From Sweltsa coloradensis (lineage: Eukaryota > Arthropoda > Insecta > Plecoptera > Chloroperlidae): DNA of 64,000 nucleotides. Of this stretch, positions 34,022 through 45,700 are shown piece by piece. The position numbers were made by a program, and so were the translations under genes. Location of the stretch: the NCBI GenBank assembly GCA_024449915.1, contig JAMZAV010001718.1, positions 186,001-250,000 of the forward strand. Direction: 5' to 3'. The notes under the pieces were generated by a model. It saw only the letters and a list, made by a program, of their open reading frames with translations. It ran no database searches and was not told the origin of the DNA. The first letter of the stretch is position 1, and each line of letters starts with the position of its first letter.

Positions 34022-34365
34022 GTTATCAACGACATTGTGTGCACAAAAACCGAGTTGTTTGGTCTTGTTAATAATTCTTATGCCACAAATGATGGGATCC
34101 AAGCATCATACAAATTAATGTTTATTATACCATAGGGTCTTTGTCTATACACTATACCGTTTATAGTAGCAGGCGCGTAAAAACATTTTCGAGTAGGGTA
34201 GGGGGGGGGGGGGGGGAGATTGAATGGATGAGCTGCCTACAATGATTTTTTTGTTTGAGCATTCTTCCAACTATAGCACATCATAGGAACACAAAGCCCT
34301 AGCTATAGGTATACTGACTGCTACTAATTTTTCAGTTGTAGCCGGTGTTTAACATTCTGAATAAA

Positions 34366-34708
34366 CTAGGCCGCTTCACAAACGCTTTTTTTAGTCGCGT
34401 TGATGGATGAGCTTTTTTGTAAGTTTTTGGTATACCTGGGATCTCTTTACTTTTTCAAGTCCCATTGGAAAATCATTTTTGTTAAATTAGGATATTTGTC
34501 ATAACGTAGTATTAATTGCTATGGTTATACCAATTAATAGAATGTAAAATATCTGGAGGCCCGAAGATTTGCTTTTTGAACGCATTGTAGGTGATTGTTG
34601 TCAAGTTTCTATAGTTACTTGTTAATTATTATACACCTCAAAAAACTCATATTAAAACCTTTATTTCTATGGATTCTGCTAACTTTTTCAACTTTTTCTT
34701 TCAAAAGG
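34366..34708 (-). mobile_element. Helitron-like family B, 5' truncated
   Basis: 3' end CTAG at 34366-34369 with hairpin. The interior has an insertion of about 100 bp (34465-34570) relative to other copies. It stops at 'ctttcaaaaggca'. Confidence 0.7.
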
Positions 34709-35380
34709 CAATTCGCCTTTAAAAAGAAACGACACGCGCCAAGCGGAGAAACGGCGAAACGCTCCGATGAGGTCGCTCCGGAGGTGGGTGTGGCGCTTGC
34801 GTTTAAAACTACACGGCGCGGCGAAGTTTTCGTCCAAGATGATGTCGAATAGTGAACGATATTGTTGTGTTCTGAGTTGCATATAAGGTTAAGCCACTAA
34901 GCCAACCATTAAAGACGGCACAATTATACCAAAGAAGATGACATAGCAATAAATAAAGTAAGATCTAGGTTCTCAAAGTTTTGTGAGAATACAGGCCTGA
35001 TTCTAAGTAAATTCCGAAGATGGGTATTTACTTTATATTATTTCTAGCTGACGGTGTAATAATAGTGGTTTAGGCCTCAAGGTTTTTACAAACAGTAAGT
35101 ATTTCGATTTTAGAACACGAAACAATAATATTGTAGGTATAGGCACATGTCACAGCAAGTATGACATCGTATGCATATTCATTCACACCGCCAGATTATT
35201 TACTAGGCACCAATTAGTACACACATTAATTTATTTCAGTTGCGAGAACTACCGGTATGTAATGGCATTCCAAAATGTCACTAGATCAAAATAATGTAAA
35301 TAGCCCCTGTTTGACGGGGCCCTCGCATACGGAGCCTCACGGTGCGCCAGCGTGAGCGACCTCATCGTAGCCGACATCTT
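34709..35380. other. Intergenic; weak zinc-finger-like remnant near 34842
   Basis: A plus frame from 34842 reads M-M-S-N-S-E-R-Y-C-C-V-L-S-C and then stops. This faintly resembles the start of a THAP domain, but the frame is broken at once and nothing else supports it. Confidence 0.25.
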
Positions 35381-35384
35381 TGTA

Positions 35385-36285
35385 TTCGCGCGGTGGTAGT
35401 CGGATAGGGCCTAGATGGATGACAGTGGACGGTGTACTTCCTTACCGACTGCTGCAGCGGCCACCGTCGCTACCACCCAAGGCGGCCCGGAATGGTAGTG
35501 CCTTGTTGGCAGGATGGTAGCGGGCTAACGTTTTATTCGAAGGTTCGATGGTTCAAATCTCCGTCAAAGCGATTTTTTTTTATATTCTATTCTTATGTTT
35601 TTCTATTAAAACAACAGAATAGTAACAATAACAATTAATGAAACTCCTTTTCGGGGGAAAATCCTTCATATTTTAAATAGAAACGTTAAAGGTTTTGTAG
35701 GTTTTTTGGTTCAGGATGACAAAAATAATAATTAGTATTAATAAATCTCATTTTCAGATGAAAGTCCTTCATACTTTACATAGAAATAGGTTTTTTGGGT
35801 AATGAATGGCAAATGTTGTACAAATAAATGCAAATAATAATAATAAATAATAAAAATAAAAAAATAATAAATCTCCTTTGCGGATGAAAGTCCTTTATAA
35901 TTTAAATAGAAACGTCAAAGGTTTTGTTGGTTTTTTGGTTTATGAATGCCAAATAATATTTAATATTTCGGGTGAAAGTCCTTTATATTTTAAATAGAAA
36001 CGTTATAGGATATCTAGGTTACATTTGTTTATGGATGATAATTAAATATAAAACTCCGTATAAAGTCCTTTATATTAATTGATAGAAACGTTAAAGGTTT
36101 TGTAGTTTTTTTTTTAACGTCCGCTTTAATGTATATTTACCTAATATAATTAATGAAATCATAATAAAACACAGCAAACAAGTTACCTTGTTAAACCACG
36201 CGCCTAACCGCGTGACGCGCCAACTACCTTTATCGACTCCAAGTGTAATCCATCTAGGCCTAAGTCGACACTATCGCGCGGTAAC
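35385..36285. mobile_element. Inverted-repeat element carrying a tandem array
   Basis: The left end 'gcgcggtggtagtcggatag' with 'ggcctagatggat' is matched in inverse orientation at 36245-36285 ('atccatctaggcctaagtcg', 'tatcgcgcggt'). A tRNA-like stretch (about 35515-35575: 'ggtagcgggctaacg' and 'ggttcaaatct') follows the left end. About five tandem units then run from 35640 to 36115. Confidence 0.6.
35640..36115. repeat. Tandem array, about five units of 90-120 bp
   Basis: Each unit holds 'gaaagtccttyatattttaa', 'atagaaacgttaaaggtttt' and 'ggttttttggtt'. Unit starts lie near 35640, 35748, 35868, 35965 and 36055. The units are diverged, so the array is not recent. Confidence 0.8.
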
Positions 36286-36317
36286 CACTAGCGCCATCTC
36301 TTGACACTTTTAAAGGC

Positions 36318-36606
36318 GTATACATCACCATTACCTTAATGTTCACGGGAAATATGAACGTTGTAGCCCCATCCGTTTGGTCAGAATTGGCCCAAATATC
36401 ACGAAAATATCGCATTAAAAATCGTAAAAGTACGATATTCATGAGAAATATTTCTTCGAATCTACCCAAAAACGTGGCAGGACAACGTTCAAAGATTTCT
36501 AAGGTCCCCTTCAATTTTCATCAATATCACATATGCCGTTTGCCCGGTAGAGAGCAATCAAACAGACAGGAAAAACAAACAAAAAAAAACACTCGAGCTA
36601 AGTTTG
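36318..36606 (-). mobile_element. Helitron-like family B fragment, inverted against the next
   Basis: It contains family B modules in minus orientation ('atgccgtttgcccggtagag', 'cgtggcag'). At about 36606 it meets a plus-strand copy head to head, both having lost the 5' terminal motif. Confidence 0.65.
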
Positions 36607-37164
36607 TTTTTTTGTCTGTCTGTTCGCACGATTCCGGACAAACGGCATATGCGATCGTGATGAAAATTGGAGGGGACCTTCGAAATCTCTGAACTTAGAC
36701 GTGCCACGTTTTTGGGTAAAATCGAAGAAATATTTCTAACGAATATCGTACTTTTAAGATTTTTTTTCGAATTTTAGTGCGATATTTTCGACTCATTTGG
36801 GCCGATTCTGATCAAACGTGTGGGGCTACAACGTTCATATTTCACATGGACATATAAAATTATGGTGATATACGTAGTACCTTTGAGTATATAACCGTCA
36901 CTCAACGATATAACCATGTAATATACTCAATGGTAGTACCTTTTGAAAGAAAAAGTCGAAAAAGTTAGCCAGAAACCATAGAAATAACGGTTTAAATATG
37001 TGTTTTTCGATTTACAATTAACAAGTAATAATAGAAACTTGACAACAATTAATCACCTACAATACATTCACAAAGCACTTGCAAAGGAAAAATGGTCCCA
37101 CGCAAACTAAAAACTTACAAAAACGCTCATCCATCAACGTGGCGGGACTTTAGCGTTTACCTAG
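36607..37164 (+). mobile_element. Helitron-like family B, 5' truncated, with a 51-bp insertion
   Basis: The family B interior ends in hairpin and CTAG (37161-37164). It is interrupted by a short element at 36882-36932 flanked by an 8-bp duplication. Confidence 0.75.
36882..36932. mobile_element. 51-bp miniature element with 8-bp target duplication
   Basis: GTAGTACC lies at 36874-36881 and again at 36933-36940. Other family B copies have this sequence only once, so the 51 bp plus one GTAGTACC is an insertion. Its ends carry TTGAGTATAT as a 10-bp inverted repeat. Confidence 0.85.
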
Positions 37165-37165
37165 T

Positions 37166-37363
37166 ACTAAGATAAGATCATTCCTGAAAATGCCACCAAC
37201 ATCTGTGTCGAAACGTCGAGCAATGCCTGCCTAATCATCGTCAAGACGCAACAGCCCACAAGATCAAGCAGAACTCAATCTACGGACGGGTGTTATTCAT
37301 ATTCCTAAACTTCGATATCAATCTATTTTGACGGCATGGAAAATCTTAATACGTATTTTACTA
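37166..37363. other. Spacer with a degenerate hammerhead-like motif
   Basis: 'cctgaaaatgccacc' followed by 'gtgtcgaaacgtcg' (37192-37221) resembles the CTGANGA...CGAAACGTC core seen at the ends of some Penelope-like elements. One core base differs and stem II is weak. Confidence 0.3.
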
Positions 37364-37930
37364 CTAGGAACGCGAAAACGCAAACGCTTAAGTCCTGTCG
37401 CGTTGATGGATGAGCTTTTTTGTAAGTTTTAGTTTGCGTGGGATCTATTTACTTATCAAGTGCCTTTTGAACGCATTGTTGGTGATTGTTGTCAAGTTTC
37501 TATTGTTACTTGTAAATTGTCATTATAAACCTAAAAAACTCATATTAAAACCTTTATTCTATGGATTCTGGCTAACTTTTTCTTTAAAAAGCAATACATC
37601 ACCATTACCTTAATGTCCATGTAAAATATGAACGTTGTAGCCCCACCCGTTTGGTCAGAATCGGCCCAAATGTCACGAAAATATCGCACTAAAAATCGAA
37701 AAAGTACGATATTCATGAGAAATATTTCTTCGATTGTACCCAAAAACGTAGCAAGTCTAAGTTCAGAGATTTCGAAGGTCCCCTCCAATTTTCATCCAGA
37801 TCGCATATGCCGTTTTCTCGGTAGAGAACGAACAGACAGACAGAAAGAAAGAAAGAAAGAAAAAAAAAAACACCCGAGCTAAATTTTTTGGGGGGTCGGT
37901 GAAATTGAAGTCTTTGCTTCGCTCATCCAA
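37364..37930 (-). mobile_element. Helitron-like family B element, single internal unit
   Basis: CTAG at 37364-37367, hairpin and GCTCATCC on the 3' side, TTGGATGAGCGAAGC at the 5' end (37930). It has only one internal unit, so it is the shortest complete family B copy here. Confidence 0.85.
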
Positions 37931-37967
37931 TAAATAAATAAATAAATAAAAATCGTATTTAAAATCT

Positions 37968-38065
37968 ACCCACTCAGTCACATGACTGATTTTCACGGAC
38001 AGACCAAGTCTACCCTGTAGGCACCGACACCATTGACAAGCGAACAATGACCAAACTGATAGAGC
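37968..38065. repeat. Dispersed repeat, copy
   Basis: It matches 33363-33480: 'tctacccactcagtcacatg', 'agtctaccctgtaggcaccg' and 'gcgaacaatgacca'. Confidence 0.5.
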
Positions 38066-40238
38066 TCGGTATAATATATTCACCACCAGAAAGAAAGCTA
38101 AAACTTACATTTTATTTTTTTGATGCACTTGCTAGATGAGGCATTTTCAACACGTTTCTAAATAATAAGAACAATACGAAATAATCACGTGATAACCAGA
38201 GACGTGTTATGCCCCAACAATCCATATTGCTTCTAAGAGACAACGCCTGCAGAGACACTCGAGTAAGTTCTACAGTTTTTTTTGTATGTAATTACTTTTA
38301 TTTGTTTCTCAATATTTTCACAGAGTTTTTTATTGTACTGAAAAGTTAGTGTTTACTGTCGGTTAAAGATCCAAGTTCATTATAATATGTATGCATCTGT
38401 AATTGATCGCGCCCTACAGTAAACGGCAGGAGGCCATTTACAGAGAAAAATCTTAGCCCAAGAATGTAATTACTAATCGACGAATCGTGTTATTAAATAA
38501 ATTCACATTATGTTTTATTTGGGTATAATCGTATCAGCTCGCATCATATTTTTGTTTTCATAAAGTGTTCCTGACAAAGTTCTTATATATATATTTATAA
38601 AATTTATTTTATTTTATTTATTTATTTTATAAAATGGTTTATTATTTAATTAAAATATTCAATAGTTATTCCAATAATGAATTAGATGAATATAGGCTGG
38701 ATACGAACAACAGTACCTACACAAGAAGATTTATATTAAAAAGCTAGAAATTAAATACGGGAACCTCATTACGTCGGTACCCTACATAAAATAATTGTTA
38801 CAAATATTGTGAGTTACCGTTAGGGAATACTTTATTTTATTTTGAAGTCCAATATTTATGTACTATTAAAGGGAAATATTACAGAATGAAAAAGGAAAGC
38901 AGGCATTTGTGGCTGGCATTTGCCCCATAATATCAAAACAGAAGGTAGCACTCACAAACATTGAAAAAACCCACCCACCCAGCCACCCACCCAAAGATCC
39001 TATTATAAATAACTACGTTATTGCACCCACCCACCCATTTCTTTATTTGATTTTAATTACACCAGAACGTGTTTTAAACATTATTCTCTGTAAGCTGATA
39101 TGATAAAAGGATAGTTTTCTATCGGGGCACACTTTAGCGATCCTTGTCAACCCTCTAAAAATACTTACCGTTGTGGGTGTTGATACCCTCTTTTTAAAGA
39201 AGTTGTATACACAACTGGAGATTGCTTTACATAATACATGTGGACCCTTGCAATGTTTTACATAAAAATGTCCTCGAGCTTTATGTTACTTTTGTATCTT
39301 AACTGGGCTCCAATATTTACTATTTGCTATTAAATCACCCTAAAACTAGGTACTACCACTAATAGTAATTGAAGAGGATAAAATACAATATGTACATAAT
39401 TACACAAGTGCTTTTGTTCAGCAGGATAAGCAGGATAAAACATGCATTTACCAACAGAAGCCAACCGCACGAAATACCACAGATGGCAAAATCATTATTG
39501 GTACCGGTTTACCGTACTGGTTTACTACGAATTAACATCATACACGTATCACAGCCCAAATATTCTATGTGTAGGTACCTGTTGAATTTTAAAGAGGTTA
39601 ATAAATCTACATCTACACTTTTGAAACAAGGATGAAGAAGTTAAATTCTGATAGCACAGTACACCAAATATATTGAGAATAAAAAAACACATACAAATAT
39701 GATGAGAATATACACAGGTCTAGACATTTTATTTCTTGAATACATATTTTGTTTTGCAAACAATGTGCAAATTATTAACTAAGGTAATTGAAAAGTTGAA
39801 TAATATAGGCTATTCACCATTACAAATAGGCACCCTAAATACATGGTATGAAAATGCCTTCCTCACCGACAGAAGGAAATATTAATAAGTATAGAGTTAC
39901 AGCCTACACTTATCACAATGGAGGTAATTACTTGGGAAATTGCTGTACTCCAGGTAACTATAGGCACCAGCTGGTGTGGAAAACATATTATTTACAGACA
40001 CAAACAATTTGTCAATTATGAGTCTGACCTTAGAGCTGCAACCTTCATTTTGTAAGGGTTACCTATTAGTACTAGAGATACAATTTTGTAGTGTTTTATG
40101 TTTTTGATGCTAATTGGTGCATAAATACATATTTTGTAAAATGGAAAGGAAAAACTAGCTGCTACAAAATGAGTAATTAACTAATTTTAAAAAATGTATG
40201 CTAAATATTATAAATTTAAATGCTTAAAAACATATCTC
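38066..40238. other. Intergenic, nothing recognised apart from a CACCC run
   Basis: AT-rich DNA. A short (CACC)n-type run lies at about 38970-39035. The open frames at 38909-39103 and 39369-39635 have no domain, splice or codon-bias support. Confidence 0.35.
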
Positions 40239-41107
40239 CAGAGTTGGGGAAGTTACCCAAAAATAGCATTTTTTTTAAAGTTAAATTAGTTGACTTTAAA
40301 AGTAATTACTAGTCAAAGTTAAAGTTCGTCCAAAAATAAAGTAACTGGAAAGTTAAGTTACCATAAAAAGTAACTAATGTAAAAGTTGGTTTTACGGCGT
40401 TTGCGGCAGAAATGCTAATTGAACAGAAAATAAAAAACTCCAGGAAACTAGTACCAGTAAATTAAAATCAATATGAAATAAGTACCGGTAATGTATTGAT
40501 GACTCTTACTTTAATTTAATGTAAATTTACTTACATTGACTGTAAACAGGCCACTTCCACTATCTTGCTTCTACTACTTAGATCCAACTTTTATAAACAC
40601 TGAATGGAGCGCACAAGGCTTTATGATGATGAATATTATTGAGGTATAACGCACTAAATGCGCCCTAGAGGAAACTCGGGCTGCGAATTTGCGATCGAAA
40701 CAAAAATGTGACCAAAATAAGCAATCTCGTTGCCGCACGTGATGCTAGGATGACCAATGTCTAGCCCTACTACAATACGTAGTGGGAGGGGGTTGCCGTC
40801 CCTACTGGACGGCTGTCGCGAGATTTTCTCGGAAACGAGGCTTTGGACAAGAATTAAACATCTTATTATTGGGAAAACCGGATGTCGAGATGTATCCTGA
40901 TCAATGTAATGTTTATTTCGACAAAGTACATGCTGCGAAACAAAAGTAACTTTCAACTTAACATTTATTGAAAGTTACCGAAAATAACAATCAGTTACTT
41001 TAAAAAGTTGACGATATTGCAAAAGTAACTCGTTACCCTAAAAGTTACTAAAAAAATTACGCGTTACCGCTAACGCGTAACTTTTGTTAAGTTACTCCCC
41101 AACTCTG
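40239..41107. mobile_element. hAT-type element, non-autonomous
   Basis: The termini are CAGAGTTGGGGAAGTTAC and, complemented, CAGAGTTGGGGAGTAACTTA. The flanking octamers CATATCTC and CATCTCTA agree at 6 of 8 positions, an eroded 8-bp duplication. Many AGTTAC/GTAACT repeats crowd both ends. No transposase could be recognised. Confidence 0.8.
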
Positions 41108-42413
41108 CATCTCTAGTTATTACTTATTTATTAGTCACTGGGGATTGGAAAGATTGTACCTAGATAAAAAACCAAAGAGGTCGGTCGGTAAATTTCATAT
41201 TTGTTACTTAACTATGGATGGTGCTTAGCAGAGACGGTTATATATTAAATTAGTAAAAATAAGGTAGTATCATCAGTTTTTAAGATTGTTTATTATAGTA
41301 AACATAAAACTACATTTTTTAAAACTTTGTTTAATTAAAATTTCTCAGCAATGACTCATTTTACTGAAAGTGACTTGTTCCGTTTCTCAAATCAATACAA
41401 TTTTTTCTTCAGAACGGATGGACTGACTTATTCGGTTTCTCAACTCAAAGGGAAAATTGACACCCTGTAATATACACATGCATGGTTGAAAAATATTTTG
41501 TTTCTCTACTAATCGATAGGTCTTGAAATTCTGAAGAAAATGGCTATATTAACTCATACGCAATTTAGGTGACATTTGGTTTCTCAAATAACCGATTCAA
41601 ATATACGTAGTTACTTTATTTATTTATGCATAGAAAATTTGGTAAAAAGTGGTATCTTCAACCTTTCATATTTAAAAAAAAATTGGGTCCGAGATCTTAT
41701 GACGTTCAGGTCACAATAAAATAAATATACAAACATTATGGATAGAGATACGTGCAGTATATAGCATTTTCAAGTGTCATTTTATAGCATTTTGTAACAT
41801 CTATTTTTTGGCCACCTTCAAAACCTTGTATATAAACTTTATTTTTATTTTTAATTTGAAATTAGGTCATCAAGGCTTAATTATTATAAACTGAATAAAA
41901 TTGTGAAAACAAATTTTAGATTTAAGGAAAATAAAATAAAATAGGACTAGAAAAAGTAGTTTTTTAATGAAAAAATAGTGCCTTGTAGCATCTGTTCACA
42001 TAACACAATTTTCACACATTCTAATTTAATTAAAGAAAAGTATTTGATGTGATAAATAGTATAACTCTTTGTGTCTGTTCTTCATAAACGTGGTGAATCA
42101 CTGGTGAAAATGATTCAAAACTTAATGTTAGCAGTGTAAATTTAGTTTTTATCATAAATTCCTGCCTCTGCTGGTGCTAAGTAGTAAGTACTAACGGCCA
42201 AACAAATGCTCAACTTAATCTGAAGGAAGAAGAAGAGGTGTACAAGTGTGTGGTGGCATTGAGGGCCACTAACTTTGATCATATCCTAATCCAGTAATCC
42301 TATATAATAGGACCAACAGTAATCTATTCATAGTCAACAAGTCGTAAAACTCTTACTTTGTACATTATTTTTGTTGCTTTTAAGTTTTTAGAAAACAAAT
42401 TGCTAATCAATGA
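41108..42413. other. 3' flank of the MGMT gene
   Basis: AT-rich and without recognisable elements. 'ggtttctca' recurs several times between 41390 and 41590, a hint of an old repeat. Confidence 0.35.
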
Positions 42414-42607
42414 TCATCTCTTTTGCACAACACAATTTTGATCATCAATTGCTACACCTTCAAAACGCAGAAGCCATTGTTTGACACTGTTCTTTTGTCC
42501 AGACGCATAGTTCCCCACATTAAAATCACTGCGAATAACTCGATGACAAGGTACGATCAATTGGAAGGGGTTTTGGGACATCGCTGTTCCCACAGCTCGT
42601 GCTGCAC
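42414..42607 (-). CDS. MGMT: MGMT exon 4 (active site)
   Basis: Acceptor tttatag|GTGCAGC, stop TGA at 42416-42414. It carries GAARAVGTAMS, the PCHRV active site and 'SVKQWLLRFEGV'. Confidence 0.95.
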
Positions 42608-42759
42608 CTATAAATATAATAACAGGGTGATTTTTTAAATTTAAAAACAAAAAATTTTATTTATTGTCAATATTTCAATAATTTAGCTAAATCAGATTTT
42701 TGGATGAGCGAAGCGAAGACTTCAATTTCAACCGACCCCCCAAAAAATTTAGCTCGGGT

Positions 42760-42797
<38 letters not shown>

Positions 42798-45700
42798 TTT
42801 GTTTTTTTTGTTTGTTTGCTCTCTACGGCAAACAACATATGCGATCTGGATAAATTTGACAGACTTCGAATCTCTGAACTTAGACTTGCACGTTTTTGGA
42901 AAATTAAAAATTGGTCTCATTTACTCGATGGTGAGCATTTTGTTAGTGTGACGATTCTGGGGCATCTCGCTCCAAGAGAACACTGGGTGCGAGTGCTTCA
43001 ATGGGCGCGCAGTCAAAACCAGGTAGTTGAGTTGAATAGCCAGTGTGACCACATTACTTGCAATTTTCTGCTTTTTGTTGTTTTGCGTAACTTTGACAAA
43101 GAACGTTAAGTTTTCAATAAGATCACGTTTGTTTCTAACCAGAGTACACGTTACATAGAGACATTATTTTCTTCTGATTCTAGCCCTAATACTAACCAGG
43201 ATTGTTAACGAGGACTGCCAATGACCCGTAAGTTATTGTTTTGCCTGGACCAACATTATCAGCCAGTGTCAGCCAAACACTTTCACGGAAACTGGCATCA
43301 CCTTTAAAACAAAGAAACGACCCGATTAAAATACAAATACAAGTTTCATGAAGAAATAATTACTGTAGTACGGTACCGTGAAACGGGGTGACTCGGGACA
43401 CTTTGGAGATTCTTTTACATGTGAAAGCTACATTTTTTATCAAAAATGATCAAGTCTTTTTGGAAAAGTGTTAGTAGGGTCCTGGGAACACATGGGAGAA
43501 AAAAGTTTTTTTTTTCTAGCATTGGAAGTATTTTTTTTATTTTTTTCAAAAGTGTCCCGTGTGACTCGGGACAGTCTTTTCAAAGCTCGATTTGCCTGAT
43601 GTATACCCACTTTGGGGGTGACTTGGGACAGTATATGCCTTTTAAAAAACACACGTGATAATATAAAAGTATAAAGTTACAAAAATATCACTACCCTTAA
43701 CTGTTAGGGCATATTTAACAAAATAAGTAAAAAATAACATTTTATAATCGCAAATTAAACCCCAAATTGGCATAATTAGCTATGAATATGTTAGGAACAA
43801 GTTTTCTTCATAGATACATATTAATATTCATAAGAATCAAGCAGAATAATTTAAGGGGAAAATTTTGGTAATTTCAGACTCCAAATTGGCATTTGTTTCA
43901 TTGTCCAAAGTTATGATGTCATGATGTGGTTAAAAATTTAAAAAATTCATATCTCAGCCAAAAAATTTGTTATTGAATTTCTCCAAACATAACCTTAAAG
44001 ACAACACGTCATTTACTTTGAAATAAAATATCATGACCTATTTCCAATTTCAGTATCATAGGTAGGGTAGGAAGTTTACAGTAGTTTAGTTTTATAACAT
44101 ATTAAAAGTAATTTTAGTAGCTTTTTGGTGACTAAACTTCATTTTGGATGAGCTGTCAAAACGTGTTCTCACTTAAAGAATTTCACTGCCTTCTAAACGC
44201 GCTCGGGTACATAGTTATAGCTTCACCCGTTTAAGCGCTACACCGCTCGAAGTGCGGGAAATACGAGAGTGTCCCGAGTCACCCCGCTGTCCCGAGTCAC
44301 CCCGTTTCACGGTAGTAAGTGCAGTAGGCTACCTAGGTACCCCTATACTAGTAGGCCTAGTCTAGGCCCAGAATATAGAAAATTACTGTACGGTATTAAT
44401 TAAAAATTAATTGAACTGAACACTACCTTTGAGTATCAAATCCCTTTTGACACTGCTCTTAGGTGGGAAAAATTTATTTTATTTTATAATTATAACATAA
44501 TTATTATTATTTGCCACTTTCAAGGATTTTAGGACAAATCCTTTTTCAAGTAATTTTATGCCCTAAGGTGTTTCAAGAATTCTATGATTTTTTTGGCAAA
44601 ATCTTCAGAGGATTTCCTACCATAGTTCAAAAATAAAAATACATCTTTAAAAAAATATAGGCCTACAGCCTAAAAAGCAAACAACAGTAGGTAATGAAAA
44701 CACTAGCACTGGGTAGCCTAATAGTAGGCCTAATAATAAACCCTGTGAGTATACGATGGCAAAAACTAAAACGTTACATTTTATGAAAATTTAGATTCTC
44801 GGGCATTCCCCTCATGTACCCGTTATGTTGGTTTAATTCTAAAAAATTAATAGTCTGGCATAACGTATTATTGTATGGAATCCTGAAAATTTTGATAATC
44901 CCTTCACGAAGGCCTAATAGGCCTAATAGTAATCGCAAATAGGATAGGATTTTTCAGGTAGGCCTATCTTTCAAGGATAAAAATAGTTACTTGGTGACAA
45001 CCCTGCACTAGAATAACAATTTACATGTGTGTGCTGTGGACAGTAAAAGATAGATTAAGATGGCACTTTGTCATTTACACCAGAGTACAATCGGCTTTGA
45101 AAGGATGGATGCCAATACCAAGTACCGGTAGGCTATATTCTGGATATACCCAGAGTTTTGTTATCCGGTTAAGACATTTTCTTATTGTCGTGACAGGAAA
45201 TGTTATCAGACTGCTTTCCGGCTCACCAAGGCATTTTTTACACAGTAGGCCTATAAAGGTAAACTGTTCATGCGCAGGTACCTAATTGCCATTTTGGATT
45301 TTAATTGAACTAACTATTATCTGTAAGGCAGCTTTGATGAAAAGCCAGAACTTTGTTTATAAAGTAAATAAAGTAATATTATACTGAGTACGACTATAGG
45401 CCTATAGACTTAAAAGAGAAAAAAGCAAGGCAATCGCATGCCTCACATGATTGCGATCTGCGCACATCGGGCAAGTACCGTAATGAGTAGGCCCTACCTA
45501 CCCGTTGACATCCCTCATTGCAATGCCACATAAATACTGGGTACTTCTTCGGTTGGTATGGACCGGTTTTTTAACACTGTTATTTTTTCAATAAAAACAC
45601 TGAAAAACAACTACCGGTAAGTAGTTTTGTAACGAAAAGGATTTCGGGTGCGCTCTTATCGATTATATCCTAGAACTAGCGCGGCACACTGTAGCCAGCG

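Noticed and set aside
34842..34990. THAP-domain gene fragment
   Set aside because: Only a C-C-x-x-x-C start is seen and the frame stops within 20 codons. The similarity could be chance.
35640..36115. CRISPR-like array
   Set aside because: Units are long, diverged and lack unique spacers of constant length, and the genome is eukaryotic.
40654..40956. 100-codon minus frame as a hAT transposase part
   Set aside because: It lies within a hAT-type element but shows none of the conserved hAT dimerisation or catalytic motifs.
42423..42638. Plus-strand frame over MGMT exon 4
   Set aside because: It is the antisense shadow of a well-supported exon.
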